From NCBI RefSeq assembly GCF_003231275.1, contig NZ_QKVL01000015.1, positions 62,001 to 126,000 of the forward strand: 64,000 nt of DNA. Direction: 5' to 3'. Positions 44,699-51,937 of this stretch are shown here, one piece after another. A program made the position numbers and the translations under genes. The stretch comes from Pseudomonas huaxiensis. Lineage in GTDB: Bacteria; Pseudomonadota; Gammaproteobacteria; Pseudomonadales; Pseudomonadaceae. The stretch's first letter is position 1. Every line of letters begins with the position of its first letter. Under the pieces are notes generated by a model that was not told the DNA's origin, searched no databases, and was given only the letters and a program-made list of their open reading frames with translations.

Positions 44699-46414
44699 AT
44701 GACTGCCCTTCCCTTACACGCCCGCACAGTGGACTGCGATGTCCTGGTGATCGGTTCCGGCGCCGCCGGCCTCAGCGCCGCAGTAACCGCCGCCTGGCAT
44801 GGGCAGAAGGTCATCGTCGTAGAGAAAGACCCGGTCTTCGGCGGCGCCACCGCCTGGTCCGGCGGCTGGATGTGGGTGCCGTGCAACCCGCTGGCGCGCC
44901 GCGCCGGCATCGTCGAGGACCGCTCGGCGCCGCGTACCTACCTGGAACACGAACTCGGCGAGCGCTTCAACGCGCCGCTGATCGACGCCTTCCTCGAAGC
45001 CGCGCCGAACATGGTGAGCTTCTTCGAGAAACACACCACCCTGCAGTTCGCCGACGGCAACGGCATTGCCGACATTCACGGCGACACGCCCGGCGCCGGC
45101 ACCGGCGGCCGTTCGGTGATCGCTGCGCCCTACGACGGGCGCAAGGCCGGCAAGTTGCTCAAGCGCCTGCGCCGGACCATGCGTGAAACCTCGTTCTGGG
45201 GTATGCCGATCATGGCCGGCAAGGACCTCGGCGCCTTCCTCACCCTGACCCGCTCCTGGCGCTCGCTGCTGCACGTGACCCGGCGCATCGGCAAACACCT
45301 GATCGACCTCGCCACCCACGGTCGCGCCCTGCACCTGGTCAACGGCGTGGCCTTGATTGCGCGCCTGGCGAAATCCGCCGAAGACCTCGGCGTGCTGCTC
45401 TGGGAGTCGGCGCCAGCCCGACGCCTGCTGCATGAGAATGGCCGGGTCAGCGGCGCGGTGGTGCAGACCGCCAGCGGCGAAGTGACCATCAACGCCCGCG
45501 CCGTGGTCCTCGCCGCTGGCGGCTTCCCCAACGACATCGAACGCCGCAAGGCAATGTTCCCGCGCACGCCCAGCGGCCACGAACACCTGGCCCTGCCGCC
45601 GCTCGCCGCCAATGGCGACGGCCTGCGCCTGGGCGAGAGCGCCGGCGGCCGGGTCGCCGACGACCTGCACTGCGCGGTGGCCTGGGCGCCGGTGTCGAAG
45701 GTGCCGTACAAGGACGGCAGCGCCGGGCATTTCCCGCACATCATCGAACGCGGCAAGCCGGGGATTATCGGTGTGCTGAGCAACGGTCAGCGCTTCGTCA
45801 ACGAGGCCGGTGGCTACTACGACTACGTCAGCGCCATGGTCGCCGCCGCGCTGGGCGAGAAGGTCGAGTCCTGGCTGATCTGCGACCACACCTTCCAGCG
45901 CCGCTACGGCCTGGGCATCGCCCGCCCGTTCCCGCTGCCGACCTCGGCGCTGGTGCGCAACGGCTACCTCAAACGCGCGGACAGCCTGCACGACCTGGCC
46001 AACCAATGCGGCATCGACGCCCGCGGCCTGCTCGACACCGTCAGCGAATACAACCGCCACGCCGAGCGCGGCGAAGACCCGCAGTTCGGGCGCGGCACCA
46101 CCCTCTACAACCGCAAACAAGGCGACGCCCTGCACGGCCCCAACCCGTGCGTGGCGCCCATCGAGAAAGGCCCGTTCTACGCGGTCAAGGTCGAGCCCGG
46201 TTGCTTCGGCACCTTCGCCGGGCTGCGCACCAACGAACACGCGCAAGTGCTGGACGCCAGTCAGCAGCCCATCGAAGGCCTCTACGCTGCGGGTTGCGAC
46301 ATGGCCAGCATCATGGGCGGGCATTACCCCGCCGGCGGCATCAACCTCGGCCCGGCGGCGACCTTCGGCTACATCGCCGCACGCCATATCAGCGGCGTCA
46401 GCGCCTACGAGTGA
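44699..46414 (+). CDS. FAD-dependent dehydrogenase of the 3-ketosteroid dehydrogenase/fumarate reductase group
   Basis: 571-residue flavoprotein. The N-terminal dinucleotide-binding motif VIGSGAAGLSAA is followed by VVEKDPVFGGATAWSGG, a second FAD contact is VVLAAGGFPND, and the C-terminal GGHYPAGGINLGPAATFGYIAA closes the FAD site. There is no secretion signal. Relatives desaturate ketosteroids or 4-oxocyclohexanecarboxylate, or reduce fumarate-like acids. Inside a shikimate/protocatechuate cluster, dehydrogenation of a cyclohexane(en)one acid is an attractive but unproven role. It has its own IclR-type operator and abuts the VOC gene tail to tail (stops form TGATCA). Confidence 0.85.
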   Translation: MTALPLHARTVDCDVLVIGSGAAGLSAAVTAAWHGQKVIVVEKDPVFGGATAWSGGWMWVPCNPLARRAGIVEDRSAPRTYLEHELGERFNAPLIDAFLEAAPNMVSFFEKHTTLQFADGNGIADIHGDTPGAGTGGRSVIAAPYDGRKAGKLLKRLRRTMRETSFWGMPIMAGKDLGAFLTLTRSWRSLLHVTRRIGKHLIDLATHGRALHLVNGVALIARLAKSAEDLGVLLWESAPARRLLHENGRVSGAVVQTASGEVTINARAVVLAAGGFPNDIERRKAMFPRTPSGHEHLALPPLAANGDGLRLGESAGGRVADDLHCAVAWAPVSKVPYKDGSAGHFPHIIERGKPGIIGVLSNGQRFVNEAGGYYDYVSAMVAAALGEKVESWLICDHTFQRRYGLGIARPFPLPTSALVRNGYLKRADSLHDLANQCGIDARGLLDTVSEYNRHAERGEDPQFGRGTTLYNRKQGDALHGPNPCVAPIEKGPFYAVKVEPGCFGTFAGLRTNEHAQVLDASQQPIEGLYAAGCDMASIMGGHYPAGGINLGPAATFGYIAARHISGVSAYE

Positions 46415-46819
46415 TCAGTTGAAGCGCTGCCCGGAAATCGCCGGGTGATAGATCGGCTGAACCTTGTTCCCCGCAGGGTCCAGCAGGTGGAAGCTCCAGG
46501 TGCCATCGCCATGGGCGAACGGCGTGTCCAGCAGGGTCACGCCGCACTCTTTGAGATAGCCGTACCAGGCGTGCAATTCGTCCAGGCTGTCGACCACGAA
46601 ACCATAATGATCCACCGCCTGTGCCCCGCTGCTGGGTGCGAAGGCGCGGCCCAGCGACAGGTTGTCGTTACCGCAGGTGAGGTAGACCAGGTCTTCGTGA
46701 GCGCGGTGCAGCACCTCCATCCCCAACACATCCACATAGAAGCGCTCACAGACTTCAAGGTTCGGCACCAGGATCGCGATATGACGCAGGCCGTTGAGGC
46801 GGCTTGGACGAACAGGCAT
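46415..46819 (-). CDS. VOC-superfamily (glyoxalase/dioxygenase-like) protein
   Basis: 134-residue protein with two betaalphabetabetabeta modules: LRHIAILVPNLEVCERFYVDVLGM and VDHYGFVVDSLDELHAWYGYLKE. His in RHIA and His in VDHYG sit at metal-ligand positions, but the usual final Glu of the GNxxE motif is Gln (DPAGNKVQPIY), so metal binding may be altered. ATG 46819 (MPVRPSRLNG) was chosen because the longer frame crosses the palindromic operator. Divergent from the ABM gene. Confidence 0.82.
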   Translation of the reverse strand: MPVRPSRLNGLRHIAILVPNLEVCERFYVDVLGMEVLHRAHEDLVYLTCGNDNLSLGRAFAPSSGAQAVDHYGFVVDSLDELHAWYGYLKECGVTLLDTPFAHGDGTWSFHLLDPAGNKVQPIYHPAISGQRFN

Positions 46820-46835
46820 GGTTTCGGCTCCGTTT

Positions 46836-46845
46836 TTGTATACAA
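46836..46845. promoter_or_regulatory. Palindrome TTGTATACAA between VOC and ABM genes
   Basis: Perfect 10-bp dyad, 16 bp before the VOC start and 34 bp before the ABM start. It has the same core as the site at 9321-9334 and is GntR/FCD-operator-like. One regulator could act on both divergent genes. Confidence 0.5.
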
Positions 46846-46879
46846 TTTTTCGCAAATATAAGACAAAACGGAGTTCGAC

Positions 46880-47185
46880 GTGTACAGCCTTCTACTCAAG
46901 ACCCAGCTTCAGCCCGGTAGCCTGGAGCAATTCATGGATGCGATGAGCGTCAATGCCGCCCGTTCGGTGCGCGACGAACCGGGGTGTCTGGTGTTCGATG
47001 TGGTGCGGGACAGGAGTGCGCCGGATCTGGTCTGGCTGTATGAGGTGTACACGGATGAGGCGGCCTTCGAGGCCCATCTGCTGACGCCGCATTTCCTCGC
47101 CAGCCGGCCACTGGTGGACCCGCTGATCGTGCGGCAGGAGGTAATCGAGGGGGATGTGCTGGCGTTCAATGCCACGCGGGGATGA
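46880..47185 (+). CDS. ABM-domain (putative quinol/antibiotic-biosynthesis-type) monooxygenase
   Basis: 101-residue ferredoxin-like ABM protein, cofactor-free in known relatives and usually dimeric. RDEPGCLVFDVVRD and LVWLYEVYTDEAAFEAHLLTPHF are the family signatures. The start is GTG at 46880 with GGAG six bases upstream. It pairs divergently with the VOC gene. Oxidation of a phenolic or quinol intermediate is possible; the substrate is unknown. Confidence 0.85.
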   Translation: MYSLLLKTQLQPGSLEQFMDAMSVNAARSVRDEPGCLVFDVVRDRSAPDLVWLYEVYTDEAAFEAHLLTPHFLASRPLVDPLIVRQEVIEGDVLAFNATRG

Positions 47186-47191
47186 CAGGTA

Positions 47192-47216
47192 TTTGGGACC
47201 GCAAAGCGGTCCCAAA
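47192..47216. terminator. Hairpin between ABM gene and pcaG
   Basis: TTTGGGACCGC (47192-47202) pairs with GCGGTCCCAAA (47206-47216), 3-nt loop, between convergent genes. No clear T run follows the stem on either strand. Confidence 0.65.
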
Positions 47217-47230
47217 AACGAAGACTCCGA

Positions 47231-47836
47231 TCAGAAATCGAAGAACACCGTCTCGCCCTCACCCTGAATCCGGATATCAAAGCGATACGCCGTCTTCCCG
47301 TTCAGCTCGCAACGCTTGGCCACCAGGGTGGCACGACGCTGTGGCTGCTCGATCAGGTTCAGCACCGGATCCTTGGCGTTCGCCTCGGCTTCGTCATCGA
47401 AGTACAGGCGGGTCTGCAGGTGGATGTTGATCCCCCGGGCAAACAGGCTGACGTTGATGTGCGGCGCCATCGGCACGCCGGCGGCGTTGTTCGCTACGCC
47501 CGGCTTGACGGTGTGCATGGTCCACTCGCCTTCGTCGAAGGTGGTGGCGGTGCGGCCGAAACCGTTGAACGCATTTTCCAGGTTGTAATCGGTGTTGTAG
47601 GCGCCGGTGTGGTCGGCCTGCCAGAACTCCACGAAGGAGTCGCGGACCAGGTGACCATTACCGTCATAGACGTTGCCGAACACCACGATGTGCTCGCCCG
47701 GCGCGCCTTCGCGGGCCATCTGGCTCCAGATTTCCTGGTTGCGGGGCGGGTTACCGGCGGCCGCCAGGGCCAGGCCGATGTGGACGTAAGGGCCGGCGGT
47801 CTGCGAAGGGGTTTCCGGCAGCAGTTCGATAGGCAT
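47231..47836 (-). CDS. pcaG: Protocatechuate 3,4-dioxygenase alpha subunit
   Basis: 201-residue non-catalytic subunit of the intradiol dioxygenase. TPSQTAGPYVHIGL at the N-terminus, VYDGNGHLVRDSFVEFWQAD and PHINVSLFARGI are typical; the iron-ligand tyrosines and histidines of the beta subunit are only partly kept, as expected. It starts 13 bp after the pcaH stop; order pcaH-pcaG. Confidence 0.96.
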   Translation of the reverse strand: MPIELLPETPSQTAGPYVHIGLALAAAGNPPRNQEIWSQMAREGAPGEHIVVFGNVYDGNGHLVRDSFVEFWQADHTGAYNTDYNLENAFNGFGRTATTFDEGEWTMHTVKPGVANNAAGVPMAPHINVSLFARGINIHLQTRLYFDDEAEANAKDPVLNLIEQPQRRATLVAKRCELNGKTAYRFDIRIQGEGETVFFDF

Positions 47837-47849
47837 GACTGGACTCCTC

Positions 47850-48569
47850 TCAGCGGTTTTCGAAGTGGGTCTTGCGCTCGCCGCGCAACACGATGTCGAA
47901 GCGGTACGCCAGGCAATCCATCGGATTGGCGTTACCCATGTCCAGGCGCGCGATCAGGCGCTGGATGGCGTCCGGATTGGCGATGGACTTGACGATCGGG
48001 CACAGCGGGATCAGCGGGTCACCTTCGAAATACAGCTGGGTGATCAGACGCGTGGAGATCGACGGGCCGCTGATCGACACGTGGATGTGCGCCGGACGCC
48101 AGTCGTTCGGGCCGTTGCGCCATGGGTACGGGCCCGGCTTGATGGTGCGGAAGCTGTAGAAACCTTCGCTGTCGGTCAGTGCACGGCCAACACCACCGAA
48201 GTTGGGGTCCAGCGGCGCCAGGTAGCGGTCGTTCTTGTGGCGATAGCGGCCGCCAGCGTTGGCCTGCCACATTTCAACCAGCGTGTTGGGAATCGGCTTA
48301 CCGTATTGATCGAAAACACGACCAGCAACGATGATTCGCTCGCCGACAGGCAGGCCGCCGTTGTTGAAGTTCAGCAGCAGGTCGTTGTCGTGCTCACCGA
48401 ACCCCAGGTGGGAAAAGTTCGGGCCGGTGCTTTCGCTGATGGACTGCGGAATGCTGACCAGCGCCTGGCTCGGCGAGCGGGCGATGGAGGTTTTGTAGTC
48501 CGGGGTGAAGGCTTTTGGATGCCAGTTTCGATCACGGATAACGAAGCGACTGGTGTCTGTAGCAGACAT
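47850..48569 (-). CDS. pcaH: Protocatechuate 3,4-dioxygenase beta subunit
   Basis: 239-residue catalytic subunit that opens protocatechuate to 3-carboxy-cis,cis-muconate with non-heme Fe(III). Tyr109, Tyr148, His161 and His163 equal the known Y108/Y147/H160/H162 iron ligands once Met1 is removed. AGGAG lies six bases before the ATG. It acts directly on the QuiC product. A PcaQ-like dyad lies 112-129 bp upstream. Confidence 0.97.
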   Translation of the reverse strand: MSATDTSRFVIRDRNWHPKAFTPDYKTSIARSPSQALVSIPQSISESTGPNFSHLGFGEHDNDLLLNFNNGGLPVGERIIVAGRVFDQYGKPIPNTLVEMWQANAGGRYRHKNDRYLAPLDPNFGGVGRALTDSEGFYSFRTIKPGPYPWRNGPNDWRPAHIHVSISGPSISTRLITQLYFEGDPLIPLCPIVKSIANPDAIQRLIARLDMGNANPMDCLAYRFDIVLRGERKTHFENR

Positions 48570-48680
48570 GCCGTTCTCCTGTTCTTGGATTTATGGAGAG
48601 CCCGATCAGGACGGGCGAGGTGGTGTGACAAAGTGTCTCGCGGACCCGCCCCGGCGAATACTGAAAAGAACACTGACAGA

Positions 48681-48698
48681 CATAACCATTTGGTTATG
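48681..48698. promoter_or_regulatory. PcaQ-like LysR operator upstream of pcaHG
   Basis: CATAACCATTTGGTTATG is a near-perfect dyad. It fits ATAACC-N4-GGTTAA, the motif reported for PcaQ in rhizobia, except for the last base. No pcaQ gene is in the window. The 206-bp gap 48570-48775 holds no gene. Confidence 0.6.
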
Positions 48699-48775
48699 AA
48701 TAGCGACAAGGCTCCCTCGACCAAGGGCCGTGGGCTAACCTTTCATGGCAATAAATCCACCGGGAGACACAACCC

Positions 48776-49654
48776 ATGCAATGGCGAAAAGGCAGACGCA
48801 GCGACAACGTGGTCGATGCACGGGGCGACAGCCCGGGCGGCGCGCGCTTCGGCGGCGGCAAGGGCCTCACCCTCGGCGCGGTGGTGCTGATCGTCGGTAT
48901 CGGTCTGCTCACCGGGCAGGACCCGATGCAGATCCTCGGCCAGCTCGCCGGACAAATGGAACAAGGCGCCCCGACACAAACCCGGACCGGCCAGAAGCCG
49001 GCGGCCAATGACGAAGGCAGCCAGTTCGTCGCCAGCATCCTCGGCGACACCGAAGACACCTGGCGGGCGCTCTTCGCCCAGGCCGGCAAGCAATACAAGG
49101 ACCCGAAACTGGTGCTGTTCAGCGGCCAGGTGAAATCCGCCTGCGGCTTCGCCACCTCGGCCACCGGCCCGTTCTACTGCCCGGCGGACCAGCAGGTGTA
49201 CCTGGACATGAGCTTCTTCCGCGAAATGGAGCAGCGCTTCGCCGCCGCCGGCGACTTCGCCCAGGCCTACGTGATCGCCCACGAGGTCGGCCACCATGTG
49301 CAGACGCTGCTGGGCGTCTCGGCCAAGGTCGACGCGGCGCGGCGCAGCGGCCAGCGGGTCGAGGGCGCCAACGGCCTGCTGGTGCGCCAGGAGTTGCAGG
49401 CCGACTGCCTCGCCGGGGTCTGGGCCTATCAGGCGCAACAACGGCACAACTGGCTGGAACCGGGCGACATCGAAGAAGCCCTCAACGCCGCCAACGCCAT
49501 CGGCGACGACCGCCTGCAGCAACAGGGTCAGGGCCGCGTGGTCCCCGACTCGTTCACCCATGGCACCTCGGCGCAGAGGGTGCGCTGGTTCAAGGCCGGT
49601 TTCGGCAAGGGTGATATCAACCAGTGCGACACCTTCAACGCCAAGGCGCTCTGA
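48776..49654 (+). CDS. ypfJ: Neutral zinc metallopeptidase, YpfJ family
   Basis: 292-residue membrane-anchored protein. An N-terminal TM helix (LGAVVLIVGIGLLTG, ~32-46) is followed by an outside catalytic domain with the zincin motif AHEVGHHVQ and a downstream QELQADCLAGVWA third-ligand region. Conserved cysteines (CGFA, FYCP, NQCDTF) suggest disulfides. Function in the cell is not established; the position beside pcaHG may be incidental. It diverges from pcaH. Confidence 0.9.
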   Translation: MQWRKGRRSDNVVDARGDSPGGARFGGGKGLTLGAVVLIVGIGLLTGQDPMQILGQLAGQMEQGAPTQTRTGQKPAANDEGSQFVASILGDTEDTWRALFAQAGKQYKDPKLVLFSGQVKSACGFATSATGPFYCPADQQVYLDMSFFREMEQRFAAAGDFAQAYVIAHEVGHHVQTLLGVSAKVDAARRSGQRVEGANGLLVRQELQADCLAGVWAYQAQQRHNWLEPGDIEEALNAANAIGDDRLQQQGQGRVVPDSFTHGTSAQRVRWFKAGFGKGDINQCDTFNAKAL

Positions 49655-49692
49655 TAATCCCCCCCGGAAATACCCCTTCTTTTTCCATCCAC

Positions 49693-49724
49693 AGCCCCGC
49701 ACTTGCGGGGCTTGTCACATTTTG
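49693..49724 (+). terminator. Terminator after ypfJ
   Basis: AGCCCCGC (49693-49700) pairs with GCGGGGCT (49705-49712), 4-nt loop; a T-rich stretch follows a few bases later. Confidence 0.65.
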
Positions 49725-49863
49725 TTGAGTGTTTTTGTCGGTTTTACTGAAAAAGCGTTTCAGCTCCCCGTCTTATCGCCGATAAAAGCTCCTCAACATC
49801 CGCTGGCCTCCAAGAAAAACAAATCATCAGCGACCCGATTACACCTTTTCCTGGAGGGAACCC

Positions 49864-51783
49864 ATGAATAGTTGGTTTGCCAACATCAGCGTCAACCTGA
49901 AACTCGGCCTGGGCTTCGGCCTGGTCCTGCTGCTGACCGCCTTGCTTGCACTGACCGGCTGGAACAGCCTCGACAGCCTGATCCAGCGCAGCAACTGGAT
50001 GAGCGACATCACCCGCCTCAACAGCGACCTGACCAACCTTCGGGTCGCGCGCCTGCAATACATGCTGGCCAACGGCGACGACGACGCCGCCGGTAATGTG
50101 CAGGTCAAGCTCAATGAGTTCAGCCAGCAACAGCAACGCCTGCTGAAGACCTTCAAGAGCCCGGAAAACGTCAAGCTGCTGGAAGAACAGGCGCAGATCA
50201 TCAGCGCCTATCAGGTGTCGCTGAACAAGATGCGCGCCACCTACAAGGCCAGCGCAAGCGCCCGCGGCGACCTGGAAACCACCGCCGCCACCGCCCTGCA
50301 ACTGATCGAGGGCATCAACCGCGACGTGCTCGCCCAGTCGGACAGCGACTCCGCCCGCCTGGAGCAATACCGCGCCGCCAGCGCCGCCAAGGAGCAACTG
50401 CTGCTGGTGCGCCTGGAAGTCCGCGGCTACATCGCCGACAACACCGCACAAAGCGAACAGACCGCCCTGCGCCAACTGGACAGCGCGCTGGATCAGGCCC
50501 GCCAGTTGAGCCGCGCCCTGCCCAACGAAACCGCGCGTATCCAACAGTTCGAAGCGGCCTTGAGCGGCTATCGCGATGCCCTCAACCGCTACAAAAACGC
50601 CATTGCCGACATCGGCGTGGCGCGTCAGGAAATGACCGCGCAGGGCTACGACATCGTCAATCGCAGCGAAGCCCTCTACAAGATTCAACTCGAGCGCCGC
50701 GACGCCGAAAGTGCCCAGGCCAGCACCCTGCAACTGATCGCGACCCTGCTGGCCCTGCTCACCGGCATCGTTGCCGCAGTACTGATTACCCGCCAGATCA
50801 CCCGTCCGCTGCGCCAGACCCTGGACGTGGTCGAGCGCATTGCCGCCGGCGACCTGACCCACGAACTGCGTGTCACCCGCCGCGACGAAATGGGCGTGCT
50901 GCAACAAGGCATCCAGCGCATGGGCACGACCCTGCGCGAGTTGATCAGCGGCATCCGTGACGGCGTCACGCAAATCGCCAGCGCTGCCGAAGAACTCTCT
51001 GCTGTGACCGAACAGACCAGCGCCGGCGCCAACAACCAGAAAGTCGAGACCGACCAGGTCGCCACCGCCATGCATGAAATGGCGACCACCGTGCAGGAAG
51101 TCGCGCGCAACGCCGAGCACGCGTCCGAAGCCGCAACCGACGCCGACAAGCAGGCCCGGGCGGGTGATCAGGTGGTGTCGCAAGCCATCGCCCAGATTGA
51201 GAAACTCGCAGGCGAAGTGGAGCGCTCCACCCAGGCCATGGCGCAGTTGCAGCAGGAAAGCCAGAAGATCGGCAGCGTCATGGACGTGATCAAGTCGGTG
51301 GCTGAACAGACCAACCTGCTGGCTCTCAACGCCGCCATCGAAGCGGCCCGTGCCGGCGAGGCCGGACGTGGTTTCGCGGTGGTCGCGGATGAAGTCCGCG
51401 GGCTGGCCCAGCGCACCCAGAAATCCACCGAAGAAATCGAGGAACTGGTCGCGGGCCTGCAGAGCGGTACCCAGCAGGTGGCCAACATCATGCTCGGCAG
51501 CCGCAGCCTGACCGACAGCGGCGTCGAACTGACGCGCAAGGCCGGCACCTCACTGGAAAGCATCACCCGCGTGGTGTCCGACATCCAGTCGATGAACCAG
51601 CAGATCGCCGCAGCAGCCGAACAGCAGAGCGCCGTGGCCGAAGAAATCAGCCGCAGCATCCTCAGCGTGCGGGATGTGTCGGAACAGACAGCGGCGGCGA
51701 GCGATGAGACGGCGGCGTCCAGTGTCGAGCTGGCGCGGCTGGGGAATCAGTTGCAGTTGATGGTGAGTCACTTCCGGGTGTGA
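49864..51783 (+). CDS. Methyl-accepting chemotaxis protein with helical-bimodular-size sensor
   Basis: 639-residue chemoreceptor: TM1 (~13-33), a ~255-residue all-helical periplasmic domain, TM2 (~290-310), HAMP (ITRPLRQTLDVVERIAAGDLTHEL) and a signalling domain with the conserved tip VAEQTNLLALNAAIEAARAGEAGRGFAVVADEVR. The sensor length fits the HBM (McpS) type, about twice the four-helix-bundle domain of the aromatic-acid receptor PcaY. Location by pcaHG suggests a link to organic or aromatic acids, but the ligand is unknown. GGAGG lies upstream of the ATG. Confidence 0.9.
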   Translation: MNSWFANISVNLKLGLGFGLVLLLTALLALTGWNSLDSLIQRSNWMSDITRLNSDLTNLRVARLQYMLANGDDDAAGNVQVKLNEFSQQQQRLLKTFKSPENVKLLEEQAQIISAYQVSLNKMRATYKASASARGDLETTAATALQLIEGINRDVLAQSDSDSARLEQYRAASAAKEQLLLVRLEVRGYIADNTAQSEQTALRQLDSALDQARQLSRALPNETARIQQFEAALSGYRDALNRYKNAIADIGVARQEMTAQGYDIVNRSEALYKIQLERRDAESAQASTLQLIATLLALLTGIVAAVLITRQITRPLRQTLDVVERIAAGDLTHELRVTRRDEMGVLQQGIQRMGTTLRELISGIRDGVTQIASAAEELSAVTEQTSAGANNQKVETDQVATAMHEMATTVQEVARNAEHASEAATDADKQARAGDQVVSQAIAQIEKLAGEVERSTQAMAQLQQESQKIGSVMDVIKSVAEQTNLLALNAAIEAARAGEAGRGFAVVADEVRGLAQRTQKSTEEIEELVAGLQSGTQQVANIMLGSRSLTDSGVELTRKAGTSLESITRVVSDIQSMNQQIAAAAEQQSAVAEEISRSILSVRDVSEQTAAASDETAASSVELARLGNQLQLMVSHFRV

Positions 51784-51812
51784 GTCATAGGGCCGCTTTG
51801 CGGCCGCTATCA

Positions 51813-51900
51813 CTCAATCGCTGCGGTTCGGCGCCCCGACAAGCCAGCTCAAATCCCTGTGGGAGCTGGCTTGTCGGGGCGCCGAACCGCAGCGATTGAG
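51813..51900. repeat. Perfect 38-bp inverted REP pair
   Basis: The arms 51813-51850 and 51863-51900 are exact inverted copies with a 12-bp spacer; the inner part is the GGGAGCTGGCTTG REP word. It separates the convergent chemoreceptor and ggt genes. Its outer word CAATCGCTGCGGTTCGGCGC recurs at 57962. Confidence 0.92.
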
Positions 51901-51937
51901 GCCCAAAAAATCAACGCTGATTTCAGGGCCTTTCCGC

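Noticed and set aside
44714..46387. 557-codon open frame opposite the flavoprotein gene
   Set aside because: Antisense shadow without domains.
49811..49824. Catabolite-activity motif before the chemoreceptor gene
   Set aside because: AAGAAAAACAAA fits the pattern but lies ~40 bases upstream of the start, too far to block the ribosome site convincingly.
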